A DNA stretch of 64,000 bases from Eutrigla gurnardus (taxonomy: Eukaryota; Chordata; Actinopteri; Perciformes; Triglidae). The position numbers and the translations under genes were made by a program. Under the pieces are notes generated by a model. It saw only the letters and a program-made list of their open reading frames with translations. It was not told where the DNA came from and did not search any database. Shown here piece by piece: positions 25,901 to 40,000 of the stretch. Each line of letters begins with the position of its first letter. Positions within the stretch are counted from its first letter, which is position 1. Location of the stretch: the NCBI GenBank assembly GCA_963514095.1, contig OY741269.1, forward strand, positions 19,997,190 to 20,061,189, given 5' to 3'.

Positions 25901-28900
25901 TCTGCTGTAGATCTGATACACTGGTGGAGAGTCTCATGTTCAGAAAAGAAAAGTTTGCGAGGACTCAATGAGATCTTGAACAAATCTCATGCCTGACACA
26001 GTTTTGAGGTCTTGCACTTTAAGCAAAGTATTTCAATGTCATTATTTTGGTTTACTACATTTACAAAAAAAAGGGATGTATTTGGGTTTTTTTACGCCAC
26101 ATTTTCAGCTATAGAGAAACATTTCAACTCGACTGCCTTTCTCGAGAGAATGTGAGGCATCATGTAAAACACAAGCCAGTTCAGCTGCCGGCTAATGTCA
26201 AATATACACGAGCAGCACCTTGGAGCCCTTGAGTCCTCCCAGCTGGTCTTTGTCATTCAGCCCCCAAACAAACACTTTGGTCCTGATGGTGGCTGCAGAC
26301 TCCAGACCTGAGGACTTCTTCCGAGCAAGACTAGAGGAGGAAACAGGAACATGAATCAGATCCTATCGGCCTTGAGTTTTTGACTAGTGTTTCCTAAACT
26401 ACAAAAACCTATAAAGTCATGAAAAGTCGTGGAATAATAGACAGAACATAAACCTTCAAATTAATGTTCCTCTTATTTAAATTAACAACCCGTCGTACCT
26501 CCCAGTAGCCGTTTTGTCATCATCCTCCTCCTCGTTGTCGGACGCCAGGAACGGGACGGTGGCGAGGTCTTCGTCCTCGGCTCTGATGCGCCCGACGATG
26601 CCGAGGCCGTGGATCTTGCAGTCGATTCCGGAGCTGCGGCACTGCTTGATGGCGATCTCGATGTATCTGTGATACTGAGGGGGGGAGAGACATCACTGGT
26701 GTTAAAAAGGAGACGGATGACGATGGGAAGGTGATGCTAACGACGGAGCTAACTGACCTCGGTGCAGTCACTCAGCAGGAGGACGCTGGTGTCTGTGGGA
26801 TTGATGTTGATCGTCTTCAGCTCAATCAAGTTGTTCAAAGAGCTTCCACCTGGATGTTCAGGAAAAACACACATTCATGATGATAATACATGTCAAGTAA
26901 GCAAGCTACTTATACAATAGGAACAATTTGAAGAGCAAACAGCTAGAATATGTCAGCGATTACCAACAACACTGATTTTGATGTATTGCCTCAAACACGG
27001 CAGAGCTCCATAACAGAGCAGCAATGCCCCTAGTGGACACCAGGAGAACCGCATGTAATTGCTCCATAGGACAAACGTGAGAAAATGGTGCAAGGAAACA
27101 TTGTGGTTTTAATGGGAATTATACGTCCTTTAAAGCTCTGAGTTTCTCTATTTTGGCTTGATCATCTGTTCATCATCAAAAGTAATTTTTCATACAGAAA
27201 TGTCAGAAAATGCTGTTTTCAGTCCCTCAAATATGGAGATCTTTTCTCTGTGTTATGTCATACTGTATATGTCATCACATAGAACATATATTTCAAGCAC
27301 ATTCAAGCACTATTCTAAATCCAAGCATTTTTCAAAACCTTGCAAACACCACCCTAAAATTCAAGTGTTTTCAAGGATTTACAGCACCCGTACCAACCCT
27401 GTTTATAATAAACGTATTATAGGAGCTGAGGTTCAACTTTAAAAAGAAAACGTGTATTCATATGCATGAGTGCAGCCAGAGTGATGCATGCTGGGTAAGA
27501 TAGCAGGTGGACTCGCCTGACACCACAACCAGTGACGGCATGTAGCTGCTGTCTGCCGGGTCCACCACCATCTTCAGCCGGTGAACCAGGACGTCGGGGA
27601 AGAGCTCCAGACGGATCCAGTGCTGTGGAGGAGACAGTCCCAGTCATGTGACTCTGATTACAACAACAGAACCGTCCAAGCAGCTAATTAAGAGTGTGAA
27701 GTTCAGATCCCCCACCTTCCCCTGCGAGCCGGACGACTGCCAACACTGATCACTGCAGTCGATGAGGCGCGCCGCCTGGTTCACCGAAGACGACACGTTC
27801 AGGCTCTTGACGGCGCGGGACCAGTCGTCAATCAGCATCCCGCGCTGGCTGTTGTGATGCTTCTTCAGCTGCTTCCCTGAGCGGCCACAGAACGCCGGAG
27901 ACTGGCCTGGAGGTCGGGGGGGGGGGGGGGGGGCACACAGGTTCACAAACACATGTACACACTTCATACCTGGACATTAAACACACTCCACCTAGCCAGC
28001 TCCTACGGCTCGGTATTTTATGACGCAACGTCTGGGCGATGTGGGTTCAGAGCGTCAGGGTGTGAATCTGCGACTCACCCGGCTCGTTGATTCGACCAAA
28101 CGAGTGCCTGGTGTTGTGTTTGCGGGTCTTGAAGCAGTTTTCACAGAAGTCAAAGTCGTCACAGTTACGGCACTTGAACCGGGCGCCGTTGATGGGGAAC
28201 ATCTGACAGCCGTCGCACCTGAACACATCACCAGTTACTTACACGTGACGGACATGTGGATGGGAAGCTGCCTGGACGGGCCGAGACCATGAAGGTGTCC
28301 CTCACCTGACTCCTGGGTGAACACTGGGAACCAGCTCCATCTCAGACAGCAGGCCGGTCCAGTGGGACTGCTGGGGGAAGTCCACGATCACGTCCTTCCC
28401 GTTAGCACTGAAGGCTACAACAAACCAGTCAGCTGTTACCATGGAAACAGCTCACAGAAGTTCACATTAAACGGGAGATAACTGAGACAACAGTGAGAGT
28501 TTTGCTGGAAGAAGAAGAACCTCATCAGGTTTGTCTTTATGTTCTGGTCCACTGGCGTGGAACACGTGATACGAGCTAATCTCTTTACTCAATTTTGCTT
28601 TGTAGTACGACGGCTTATTTGGGCCACTGTAGGGGAAAAAACAAAAATAGAGCGGCAAGAGGGGGGCAATATTCAGAGAAATAAGTGGCAAATCGCAAAT
28701 TTATAAAGTAGCAAAATTCCCAGTAAGACTTACTGTAAACAAAAATAACAGAAATAACAGAACAGGAAAACAAGAACAAGAAAATCCCCAAAAAGGAAAT
28801 AAGGCCTGTGGTGATCCAAATCTCTACAATACGACAGTGGCCCCAATACACCGTTTTTCGTTTCTATGATTTGTACTTTTTTTTTTTAAACTTTATTTTT

Positions 28901-30939
28901 CCAAATGTTGTTCCAACAGAATACAGACGGTACCGCAGCAATAAATAGGTACACCAGTGTAGGAAAAAAAATAAATAAATGAAATGGAATTGCCGATACA
29001 TCCAAGGAACACAAGTACAACTCTGATTTGTACTTTGAGCATGTTTTGTCTTTTTCTTGGCCCTCAACAATAAAATACCTTGTTTTTCATTCTAAAAGAG
29101 TCCGGCGTACCTTTATATGTTCCGGTCTCCACCTAAGCCTTTATATTGTTTCTAACATGCGTCTGTGAATCCTTTCTGGTTAGAGGTTCAGAACGTGTTT
29201 GACATTCAGAGTCTTTATACGTGGATGCTTTACCATCTAATGATAGATATTAAGGCTTGGTTAACATCAGCTCACCCTTGACGACGCCGACGCTCCGGTG
29301 GGTGACGGAGCCCCACTTGTACTTGGGCGTGGTGACCGTGGGCTTCACTCTCACCTTGTCCCCGATCTTGATGTGGGAGGGAGAGCTCTGTGGAGGGAAT
29401 CCTGGAATAGAAGCAGAATGTGAGGAGACGAGAAGGAGGAGGAGGAGAAGAAGGAGGAGGTATGGCGTGATGGTGGTCTCACCGAGCAGCTCGATGTGGA
29501 TGTAGCGGACCCAGTAGGTCCCTCCTTTCTGCTGCCAGTCACACTGCACGTTCAGGTCGTGGAGGCCGTCTCGGTCCAGCTTGATCACCTTCCCCACGTC
29601 GCCGTCGTACACTTCCTCATACGTCCTGCAGCACTTCACCATCATTCCCACCTGAGGAGGAGGAGGAGTCAGTCAGCTGATCATCAACGAGGAATCAATC
29701 CACTCTCATACATCTGGGTATTTATGGATTCACGTCCAAATCTGCACATTTTACCATATGAATTGTAGATTCTGTGTTGTAAATATACATAGCGACTGAA
29801 ACCAACATTTTTGCTATTGGCTGATCTGGAGGCAGGTGGCGTACAGAGGCTAAGCCACGCCCCTTCTGGTGGATCCTAATGGGACCTTATATTAAAGAAA
29901 ATATGTCAAGAGACAAATAATGTTATTTGATCCCGTTTGAATTGAACCATGAATTCCACATGTGGTGTTTATCAGTTTAAAGATAATACCAATAATAGAT
30001 TTTATTTGTAGTGCACTTTTCATTCAATGAATCTAAAAATGTAATTAAATAAAGTCTCCTGTTGTTCTAACTGAAGTCTCAGACTGGAAATCCGTCCTAG
30101 TAGAGAGTTCCACCAACAGGAAGGTAAGTGGTCTCTCTCTGTGTGTCACTCCACCTGAACCTACATGATACTTTATTTTTCACCTTCTAGAAACTTTTTT
30201 TCTTCTTTTTTCTGGAGACGCTTCAGTGAAACTCTCACCTGGATGTTCTCTCTGATGTAAACGGCATAGTCGTCGTTGCTCTGGAAGTCCGACCTCTTCT
30301 TAAACGTCTGGCTCTCCGTCACCACGGCTCCCGGAGGCTGCTGACCCCACACCATACCCCGACACCACCACACACACACAATGACATTATTGATCACGCC
30401 ACCAGGGGAATTGTAAAGGGTGAAAAAAAAATATATATATATATATATATTCACATATTTATCAGATCAGTGTTTCCCACAGGATTTTTGGAGACTATGG
30501 AGGGGGGGCTCGCGATCCTCTAGGAGGGTCTAGGAGAAAATTTTGAAAAGATTTCATTTTAATGGATAAATTTGGTGAATTTAGAGAACCAAAATATGAC
30601 ATATCAATAACTGACCAATTACTTACAAACTGCTGGTACTGATACAAATGTTGACATACTAAATGGGGTTGAGGAGTTTAAGCATTCAAGAAAAGATGAA
30701 AACAAAAATGATTAAAACACAGTGCTGAGCCGTCAAACTTGCCAGCTGAGGGGGGGTCGGCGTGGGGGACGCCTTGCCATGGCGCCGGGGGAAAACAGAA
30801 CGTTGAGCCAAACGAGCCGTGAGGATTTCCCCATATAATAAGCGCTGCTGCCCTCCGGTTTAGGCCTATCATTAGAGCTATTTAATTCCATTTGCCTTGA
30901 TGAAATAATGCACCATAGTCTCGTCAATGTGTGGGAAAC

Positions 30940-31032
<93 letters not shown>

Positions 31033-34000
31033 ATATATATATATAATATACAACATACCGTGGGGAAGGCGGGCTCGGCCTCCTCCAGCTCCTCCAGCAC
31101 CTCCTCATCAGAGTACTCGTCCGACACGGTGTCGGCATCCGACAGCTCGGTGACGTGGATGTCTGGGTGGTCCAGCAGCCAGCCCACCAGAGCCTCCACA
31201 CCTGGAGGACAGGCTCAGTTACCCAGCAGAACATCACAGAGACACCAACACAACACCAGCTGGACAAGAAGTGTGTAGTGTGAGGTCATACCCGGGACGC
31301 CGGAGGCACTGCCCGTCGTCCCGGACAGCGACTTCAGGGCGAACTCGATGTTCTTGCGTGGGAAGCCCATCTCCATGAGCTGGAGGACTATGGGTAACGG
31401 AGGCACTGGGGAAGTCTTCTGCTTCTTCTGCTTGGGGGGGCGGACGTGTTGCACGGTGACGGGCGTGGTGGCCTCGCTGGAGCTGCTCTCCTCAAACAGC
31501 GGCGAGGACGGGTGGGCTGACTCCACTGCCAGGTACTGGCACACCGCCAGAGCTGCAGCCTGCAGACAGACAGGTCCAGAGAGTGAGAGAATGCATGTTT
31601 AAGGCACTTCAGCTTTGGCTTCACTTTTCAGAGCGTCTGGTTTCAACATGAGTAATGTCAAAGAAAGAAAGTAAATAAGCTATATTTATATTATTTAAGT
31701 AAATTATTTATTGTTGAGCTAGAAGAAGTTATTAAAATAATGAAGAAATAAAAAATCTAGATTAATTAGCATGTTAATTATTAGGTTGTTTTTCTTTTAT
31801 TATAGTAAAAGTGTCAGTGAGAGCAAGACTATAGTAAACATCAGACTCACCTCCATCTCCTGCCGGTCAAAGATGGCTTTGATGGGGGAGGGCTGGGTGG
31901 CAGCAGAGAGCAGCTGCTGCAAGAGGATCAGTGGGGGGAGGGGCCCCTCAGGGGACAGGTCCCCCACATCAGGGGACGACACCACCGGGTCCTCTGCACA
32001 CAAACACAAGACTTCAACACGGCTGTAAGCGCCATTTATGGCTTTGATCACATCGTTTCAGTCAAAAACCAGATGGGCGGCGGTGGCAGCGGCGAGCAAA
32101 GTAACCTCAGCAGGTTTATTTCTGTCTGAATAAAAGTTTGACATGACAACAGATACAGCCCTCAGACCGTTTCACTGCCAAGTTTCGATGGCTTCATTAA
32201 AAATATCCAGCAGGCTACGTGAAGTTTGGACAAAGACGATTGGAGCTTGCAGCACCCCCTAGTCAGAAATGTTACAATCATTTTACACATATTCATCAAT
32301 GAAACATTTCCTGTAAGTTTTGTGGAGATGGTATAAACAATTTCTGATTTATAGTCTGATTTGTATTGCCTCTTTTATTGCAGCTACACTGCCCCCTAGT
32401 GGTGGGTTTGGGTTAAACCTTCAGGTACTCTTGTGGACATGTGCTAGAATTGATATAGATATGTTAAAACATTTACATATGCCAGTATTTTAGTGTCTTT
32501 AGTGTTAAAGTAAGAGTTGTGGTCAATGACAAACTGTTGACTGTTCATCATTTTTCAAAATAAACGATGTTGTTTTTACCTTATTTAACTGAAAACATAC
32601 CAAAGTGTGATACCAGTCATCTATTGAAACACTTAAATACAGTTAAATACAACTCTATAACCTCCAGACAAAAAACAGGGCCGAGCTGAAGTGGACTAAA
32701 CAGTCCAGACCAGCTCACAGACAGTCTTGGTAAGGGGTCTTACCACTGGGGTTGGGTCCCAGGTCCACCACCGCCGCCTGGGAGAGGATCTGTCTGAGTT
32801 TGTCCTGGTGCGACAGCAGAGCCCGTCCGGCCTTCAGGATGTAGAGACGGAGCTGCTGGCAGCGCAGCAGGTGGATGTCCACCTGGTCAGCTGGGAACAC
32901 CACAGGGAAGATTTAATCCAGACCTGGACCTGAACCTGAACCCCATCACCAAAACTGAACCCCAACACCAAACCTCCTCTGCAGCCTAAAGCCTTCTGTT
33001 GTGCTCATTATTTGTAGAGAAGAATAAGAGAAGTTTATAGCTCATTAATGGCAGGACGCCAGACATTAGTTTAAATATTCAGATTTATAATTTTTAATGA
33101 TGTTTAGTGTCACAATATATGTTTTATACAAGACTCTACCAACAAATCTTCATACAGACACTGAAACGAAACCTCAGCCTAAAATCTAAAACCTCAGAAA
33201 AAGTTATGGAATAACAGATGACAGAACATGGAAATTAAATTTTTGTTCCTATTAATTAAAATTGTTGTTTTTTAATATTACCCCCCTCCCCGTCTCCATG
33301 GTTTCCTAAAACGCCTCCAACATGGCCCTCGTGGGCCCCCGTGACCCCCTTGGCCCTCGTAGCCCCCGGCGGGTCCGTACCTGTGAGGCCTCGGCTGAGG
33401 GACTTCTTCATGCGTTGTTTCTCCAGCTTGCTTCCTGCCAGGCTGACCATCTGGGCCCAGACCACCAGCATGGGCTCGGTGAACGGCAGGTTCTGCACAC
33501 TGAAGATGACGGCCGGCAGCTGAGGTAAACAACAACAACAACAGGTTGTTATAGGTCTGTAAAAGTAGAACCAACACGCTGCATGAACAGACATGGCGAC
33601 CCTTCGTACCGGTTTGAGGTGGCTGAGCAGGCAGACCCTGCAGGTCCTCATCTCGTGGAACTGGACTGTGATGCGTCCCTTCGGCGTGATGCGGGTCACC
33701 GTTCCCTCTCCGTACTCCTCGTGGACAACCTGGCCCCCGAGCCTGAGGCGCCCGTCAATTCCCCCGATGACCGCCATCACGGCCATCAGGCTGCCGACTC
33801 GAGGGCCATCAGAATCGGGAAAGTAGTCCTCCAGGAAGCACTACGCATCAGGGGGGACATTTACAACCAATGCCGACCATCAGCGAGGAGGAGGAGGATG
33901 AAAGTAGGACGTGAGTTAAAGTGATAGGTTTTATGGGTAAAGGGATCGTTTTATGGCTAATTCTTCTCATGAAAATACTCTAAATTTGGCATCCACAGCA

Positions 34001-37000
34001 GTACGTTGTTTTCCTCCCATGCTGGTTCTCCTTTATGCCATCTACTGTAGTAAAACACCGACTATACAGAAGAACCTCACCTTTTACACGTTAACACACA
34101 ATACTACTACAAGGACTCTTACGGCTTCAGACTGGCAGCCGACCATCACATCGCCGATGGAGCTCAGCTGGGCGTTGATGTAGTCGTTGATCATGGCGTT
34201 CCACTGGCCGAGGGCATGAAGCGTACGCAGGACGGACACGATCTCCTCCGCCAGCGTGCTGCTGTGAGTGGCCGTCAGAGACGCCTGGGGGCGGGACTTC
34301 CTCCTTCGCAGGGAACCCTCTGTGCACAGGAAGTAGCAAGTTTAAAAACACATTCAAATACAAAAACCCCAAAACATGATTCTCATCCCCTCCTCTCCAA
34401 TGTTTTATTTATTTATTTATTTTTTTAATTTATTCTATTTTATTTTTTTATTATTCTTATTTCTTCTTTTTGGGGTAATTCATCATCATCATCATTATTA
34501 TTCATATCATTATTATTTTGTATTTATTCTATATTATTTATTATCATTAGTATTATTTGTTTTCCTACGTTATCATCATTATTATTCTCTTTTGTATTTT
34601 TACTATTATTATTTTTCTTTCCCCTCCTCTCCAATGTTTTATTCTATTTTATTATATATTTTTTATTTATTCTATTTTATTTTTTATTATTATTATTTCT
34701 TTTTTTGATTAATTTATCATCAATATTATTCCATTTTTTATTTTTACTATTAATATTATTTAGGTATGTGTATGTGCACCTATAGATATACATGGTAGAA
34801 TCCATAATTAAGCATTATCATTTATTTACTGCCATTATTTACTTAGTTATCATTAAATATGATTTACTTATTATTTCTAGGTATCAGATGTATATAATTA
34901 TCCGTGTATATGTGTAGATGGGTTATCCGTTTATTTACTTTACGTTAGACACTTATATATTTTTGGATGTCTAAAGGAGGAAAAACTAAAGTGGAGTATT
35001 GGAGTAATGTTGTTCTCTTACATAGAATGTTTTAAATGCTTTTTCATTCCCTGGAATCAACAGCAAGGAAACAAACTAACATTTTAGATCATTAATATAT
35101 GTAACAGTCTAGAGAGCCTGATGCCTGCCGGTACCTCTGAGGAGGGGCAGGTCTGAGGAGCAGGTGCTGAGGAGGCTTCCCAGGAAGCCGAACAACTTCT
35201 CCACCAGGAACTTCATGTCCTGAGAGCGCTCCATCTTGTCCCACGACGGCAGCACGGCCTGCAGGAGACGCAGCGCCAGGATCTGCAAACGCACACAGAC
35301 GATGGTTTCAGCACCAAACCGATACTTCAACACCCGAGTCCACGGACGGACATCATCGTGGTCGCCCCCCACCCACCTGTCTCTGCAGCGTGACGGCGTT
35401 GAAGGACTGGTGTCCCTCTACGATCCGGATCAGCAGGCTGATCCAGGCGGAGGTGCTGAGCGTGCTGCACATCTGAGGCATGAGAGCGATGCTGCGTATG
35501 AAGCCCAGCGTGGACCAGCTCCGGTGCTGTTCCCGGGAGACCAGCCGGTGGGAGTGGCAGCCTGGAAGAGAGGGTCGGGGGGGGTCATCACCATACCAAC
35601 GGATCGACTTTATACATAGACTGGATGGAACCCTAACCCTAAGCTGCTAACAAAGTTAGCTTCATGATTCAAAGTCAACTTTACAGCTAAATGCAAAAGT
35701 CATCTTAGACTCATCTTATCTTAAACATGGCGGTTTCTACCTGACTTGTCGTTGGCGCCGCTCTCCACCAGCATCCTCAGCAGCCCACAGAGGGTCCGCG
35801 TGGCGTCCGTCTGCAGCACTTCGGCGTAGATTCCGGCGGTCAGAGACAGCGTCTTCAGCAGGTTGACCGTGCTGGTCAGCATCATGGCCGTTGGGTGGCT
35901 GCTCTTCTCCATCAGCTCGCCTTCTGGAAAAGGACATTGTAGACGATGCTTGTAACCATGGTGATCAACGTTATAATAGTTCAGAATGTTCACTTTGTTT
36001 TTCAGTTAATTGTATTTCTCAGAGTGGGTTTGCTAGTTTTAGTTTAGTTTCAGAAAGGTTTAGCAATTAATATGCATTTTCTGTGAGGGTTAGTTATAAT
36101 GTCTACATACAGAACACATAATAATAATAATAATAATAATAATAAGAAGAAGAAGAAGAAGAAGAAGATCTATAGTTATAAAACACAATTAAAAATAAAA
36201 AGTGATATTGGCCGTGATATATTGGATGAAAAATATCAAACTCAAATAAATGTATTTATTATTTTTTATGTATTTATCTGGTTAAGGAAATAATTGTATT
36301 ATTTATAATATCTTTTTTTAAGTTCAGCTTGACTGCTCATGTGGGTTTCAGGTCCAGCTGTAGGTGACTAGTCCTGGTGGAGAACTGACCCGTGTCGTCC
36401 TCCGTGTCCGAGTCCTCGGTCGGGGGCTGGGTCGCCGGCGGCGGCTCCGCCAGCTTCAGGTCGTATTTGCCCTCTTTGCCCATCCGGTAGGAGTTGGTGC
36501 TGCTGGTGTCCCACTGGACCCGGATCCAGCCGTCCTCACCCAGCTCCCCGATGACCCGGCCCAGACCTGGAGCTGGACCATCCTGGACACACATGCATGC
36601 ACGGGGTCAAACACTGAACACCAGGTTTCTTTCTCTCTGCTGCTTTAGTTGGTACCAGAGCATCAAAACGGATCCAGGTACCTGATCTCCCCATTTCCAG
36701 TCGACCCCCCTCATCACCCGGGTGCCGATCTTCATCATGGCCGCCAGCTCGGGGCCCGAGGCGGGTAGGGGGGTCGGGGCAGCCTCCTTTCTGGACTCCT
36801 CCAGGACCGTGGCTGAGCCTCCATGGGCACATAAACTCAGGTCCTCCTCGCTGCTGTCTGTGCTGGGACCTGGAACCACGACAGGAACAACATTTGACAT
36901 CATTCACCTATTAGCCTGAGTGTTTCACATCACTCACCTATGAACGCGAGTGTTTGACATCACTCACCTATGAGCCTGAGTGTTTTACATCACTCACCTA

Positions 37001-40000
37001 TGAACGTGAGTGTTTGACATCACTCACCTATGAGCCTGAGTGTTTGACATCACTCACCTATGAACGTGAGTGTTTGACATCACTCACCTATGAGCCTGAG
37101 TGTTTGACATCACTCACCTATGAACGTGAGTGTTTGACATCACTCACCTATGAACGTGAGTGTTTCACATCACTCACCTATGAGCCTGAGTGTTTCACAT
37201 CACTCACCTATGAGCCGGAGGATGCTCTGAGTGAGGGCCAGGATGCCAGAGTTCAACAGGAGACTGAGGCTGTTGGACCCGTGTTTCAGGGACAGCATGT
37301 GGATCATGGCCAGGAGGAAGCGGGCCTGGGGGATGGTGCCCAGACTTGGTCCTGCCGGGTTCTCGTTGGTGATGGTCTGCAGGGGTACCGGCTGCACACC
37401 TGCTCACAAGGACAGGTGAGTTAGTGTGTGTGTGAGTGACGGCTCATACATGATGACATCACACAAGCAGCGGTTCATTCGTCCTCACCGAGCTCCTTGA
37501 AGCGTCCGCCGGCCTCCAGCAGGATGCTGCGGACATTGTGGATGGCCCACGAGTACAGCTTGCCGAAGGTGACCTCCAGGAGCATGCGGTTGAAGGGGGG
37601 GATGAGGTCCACGTCCTTCAGGCAGTCGGATAGGGGCTCTCTGTTAACCGGGGGGGGGGTCATTTAGCTCAGCAGTCACACAAAATCAACTATATTATCA
37701 TTATTATTATTATTTAGTACATGGACACTACTTTTTTTTGCCATAAAAAAAACAAAAAAAAACAACCATTTTAAAACATTTGGTCGTTAAGATCACAAAT
37801 GGCCATCAGGTGGCTGTTCTTCTTCATCAGCTCACCATGGTTACACGATGCTTGTAACCATGGTGATTAACGTTATAGTTCAGAATGTTCACTTTATTTT
37901 TCAGTTAATATTATTTCCCAGAGTGGGTTTGATAGTGTTAGTTTAGTTTCAGAAAGGTTTAGCATTTAATATTTAGAGGTTTAGATATCACCCCACCGTT
38001 TGCTCCAGGTGTTGTTCCTTTAAACCTACCCGATGCTGGTGCCCTCGGGGACGACCCTCTGCCAGCCACACAGCATGGCGTACTGCACCGACGGCAGCAG
38101 GAAGCTCTTGGAGGCCAACTTCAGCATGGTGTCGATGCCCTCCAGCCTCACCTCGGCTCTCTCCAGCTGCCAGGAAACACAGTTTTACACAGTTAATCTC
38201 ATGCATCCTGCGTTTGTAGTCCACATCGTGGCAGAGATCGATCAGTCAGTCACCTGTTTGAGGAGACACTTCCTCATCTTCTCCACGTCCAGCGGCTCCT
38301 CCTTCAGGGCGAACTCAACGATGGTGGCCATAAGGCTGGACTGGGAGAAGACCCCCTGGACGCTGTGCTTCAGCCAGCGGTACTTCTGGACGTTGGCCAC
38401 CGTGGTGAGCAGCGGATGCCATCGGTCCTGCTGAGGAGGGAGAAAATATATATTTTCACACTTCCTGTTCCCTCGTCTCTCTCCACAAAACTAATTTCAG
38501 AGTTCCTCCATCTTTTCCAAAGTCAAATTCAAGCATTTCAAGGTGCATTTTTTTCCAAACTATATATTTGTAAACAATACAATCCTCAGTATTCAGTATA
38601 CTTATTATTGCACTTGTTCATCACATTAAATGAGATGTTATTGTCCTAAAAACAACCAACATGATGTTTGGAGACAGAGAGGACAGAAGGACCACAAATG
38701 AAAGGAAAACTAATTCCACTAACAGATCCACAGAAATATAATCACCAACTATTTTGATCATCTGTTCATCATCAAAAGTCATTTTTCATGATAAGAATGT
38801 CAGAAAATGCTGTTTTCAGTCCCTCAAATATGGAGAACTTCTTTTCTCTGTTATATCATATATGGCATCACATAGAACATACATTTCAAGCACGTTATTC
38901 TAATTCCAAGCACTTTTCAAACCTTGAAAACAACACACTAAAATTCAAGTGATTCTAGCACTCGTACTAACCCTGTCAGTTATTGTGATTTACCGACAGA
39001 AGATGAAACAGATATGATTACCAGTCTGAGACACCATGATGATTGGAGTTTATTTATATTTTCATGATTGAGCAGAAGACAGATTTAAGATCATGAAACA
39101 GAAGGATTTAAGAATCCACTTCAGACCGGATCCATTTAATATGAAGTACCTTGGAGGTCTTGCTGGTGGGGGACTTCCTGTCGGCGGGCGTTGGGCTGAT
39201 GTGGACATTTAGTTCTTCTTCAATGGTCCCTTCGTTCTCCAGCTTTGGCTCTTCGATGTCCGCGGACTCAGACTTCTTCGGAACTAAAAAATATATTATA
39301 TAAATATAATAATGAAAAAAAAGAAAATTAAATTCAGAAACAGGGTCTCGGTTTCTCAAAGAAAAGGATCCTTCCTCGACTCCTACAGAGGAAAGAATGT
39401 CCTGGTTGTATTTCATTTCTACTGACCACCAGAGGCAGTGCTTTCAGCGCCTGGATGTCCATCATATGCACGTGCAGGTCGAGTGTTTATATCAACAAAG
39501 TCACTCGTGACAGGGGTGACGTATGCCCTCGCCCCGGTACTTAAGATACACTCACCCCGGAAGTGACCTCTTGAAATCTTCTCGTGCGGAAGCAGGTTTG
39601 TTGGAGTGAAAACACTATCGTGGACAAACCAGGTGTCTTTTCAAACCACGGTTGGAGCTGCGATTTTTCTTGCCCTCTTATAAGACTGCGACTGTCTACG
39701 TGACTTTCTATCATTATCAGTAAGTACACTTTCCTTTATTAACGCCGTTAGGAGTGGGCTCGCTCTACGGCGGCAACTAGGCTAGCGCTAGCGGTTATGC
39801 AGTGCAGTGAGCGTGTGTTCGCTCCTTATTTGCGCATATTTATTTCGCCTAATTTGTTTGATAACCTCCCTGAGCTGATAAGCTATTGGTTGAGGCATGT
39901 TTATGATTTGTGTGGACTGCCGGACCCCTCTGGAGCCGGAGGATGGCCACGATAAGTGTCCAAGCTGTCTAGGTGTGGAACACTTAAGGCAGGGGTTGAC

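Noticed and set aside
30908..31278. Plus-strand frames of alternating Val and Cys
   Set aside because: Translation of the GT microsatellite joined to the antisense of exon 47.
36901..37207. CRISPR-like array (regular 30-bp repeats)
   Set aside because: Units are head to tail with no unique spacers, in an intron of an animal gene; it is a minisatellite.
36954..37424. 156-codon plus-strand frame with a ten-residue repeat (SLTYEPECLT)
   Set aside because: The 30-bp unit length keeps the frame open; it is antisense to exon 35 and the donor-junction array.
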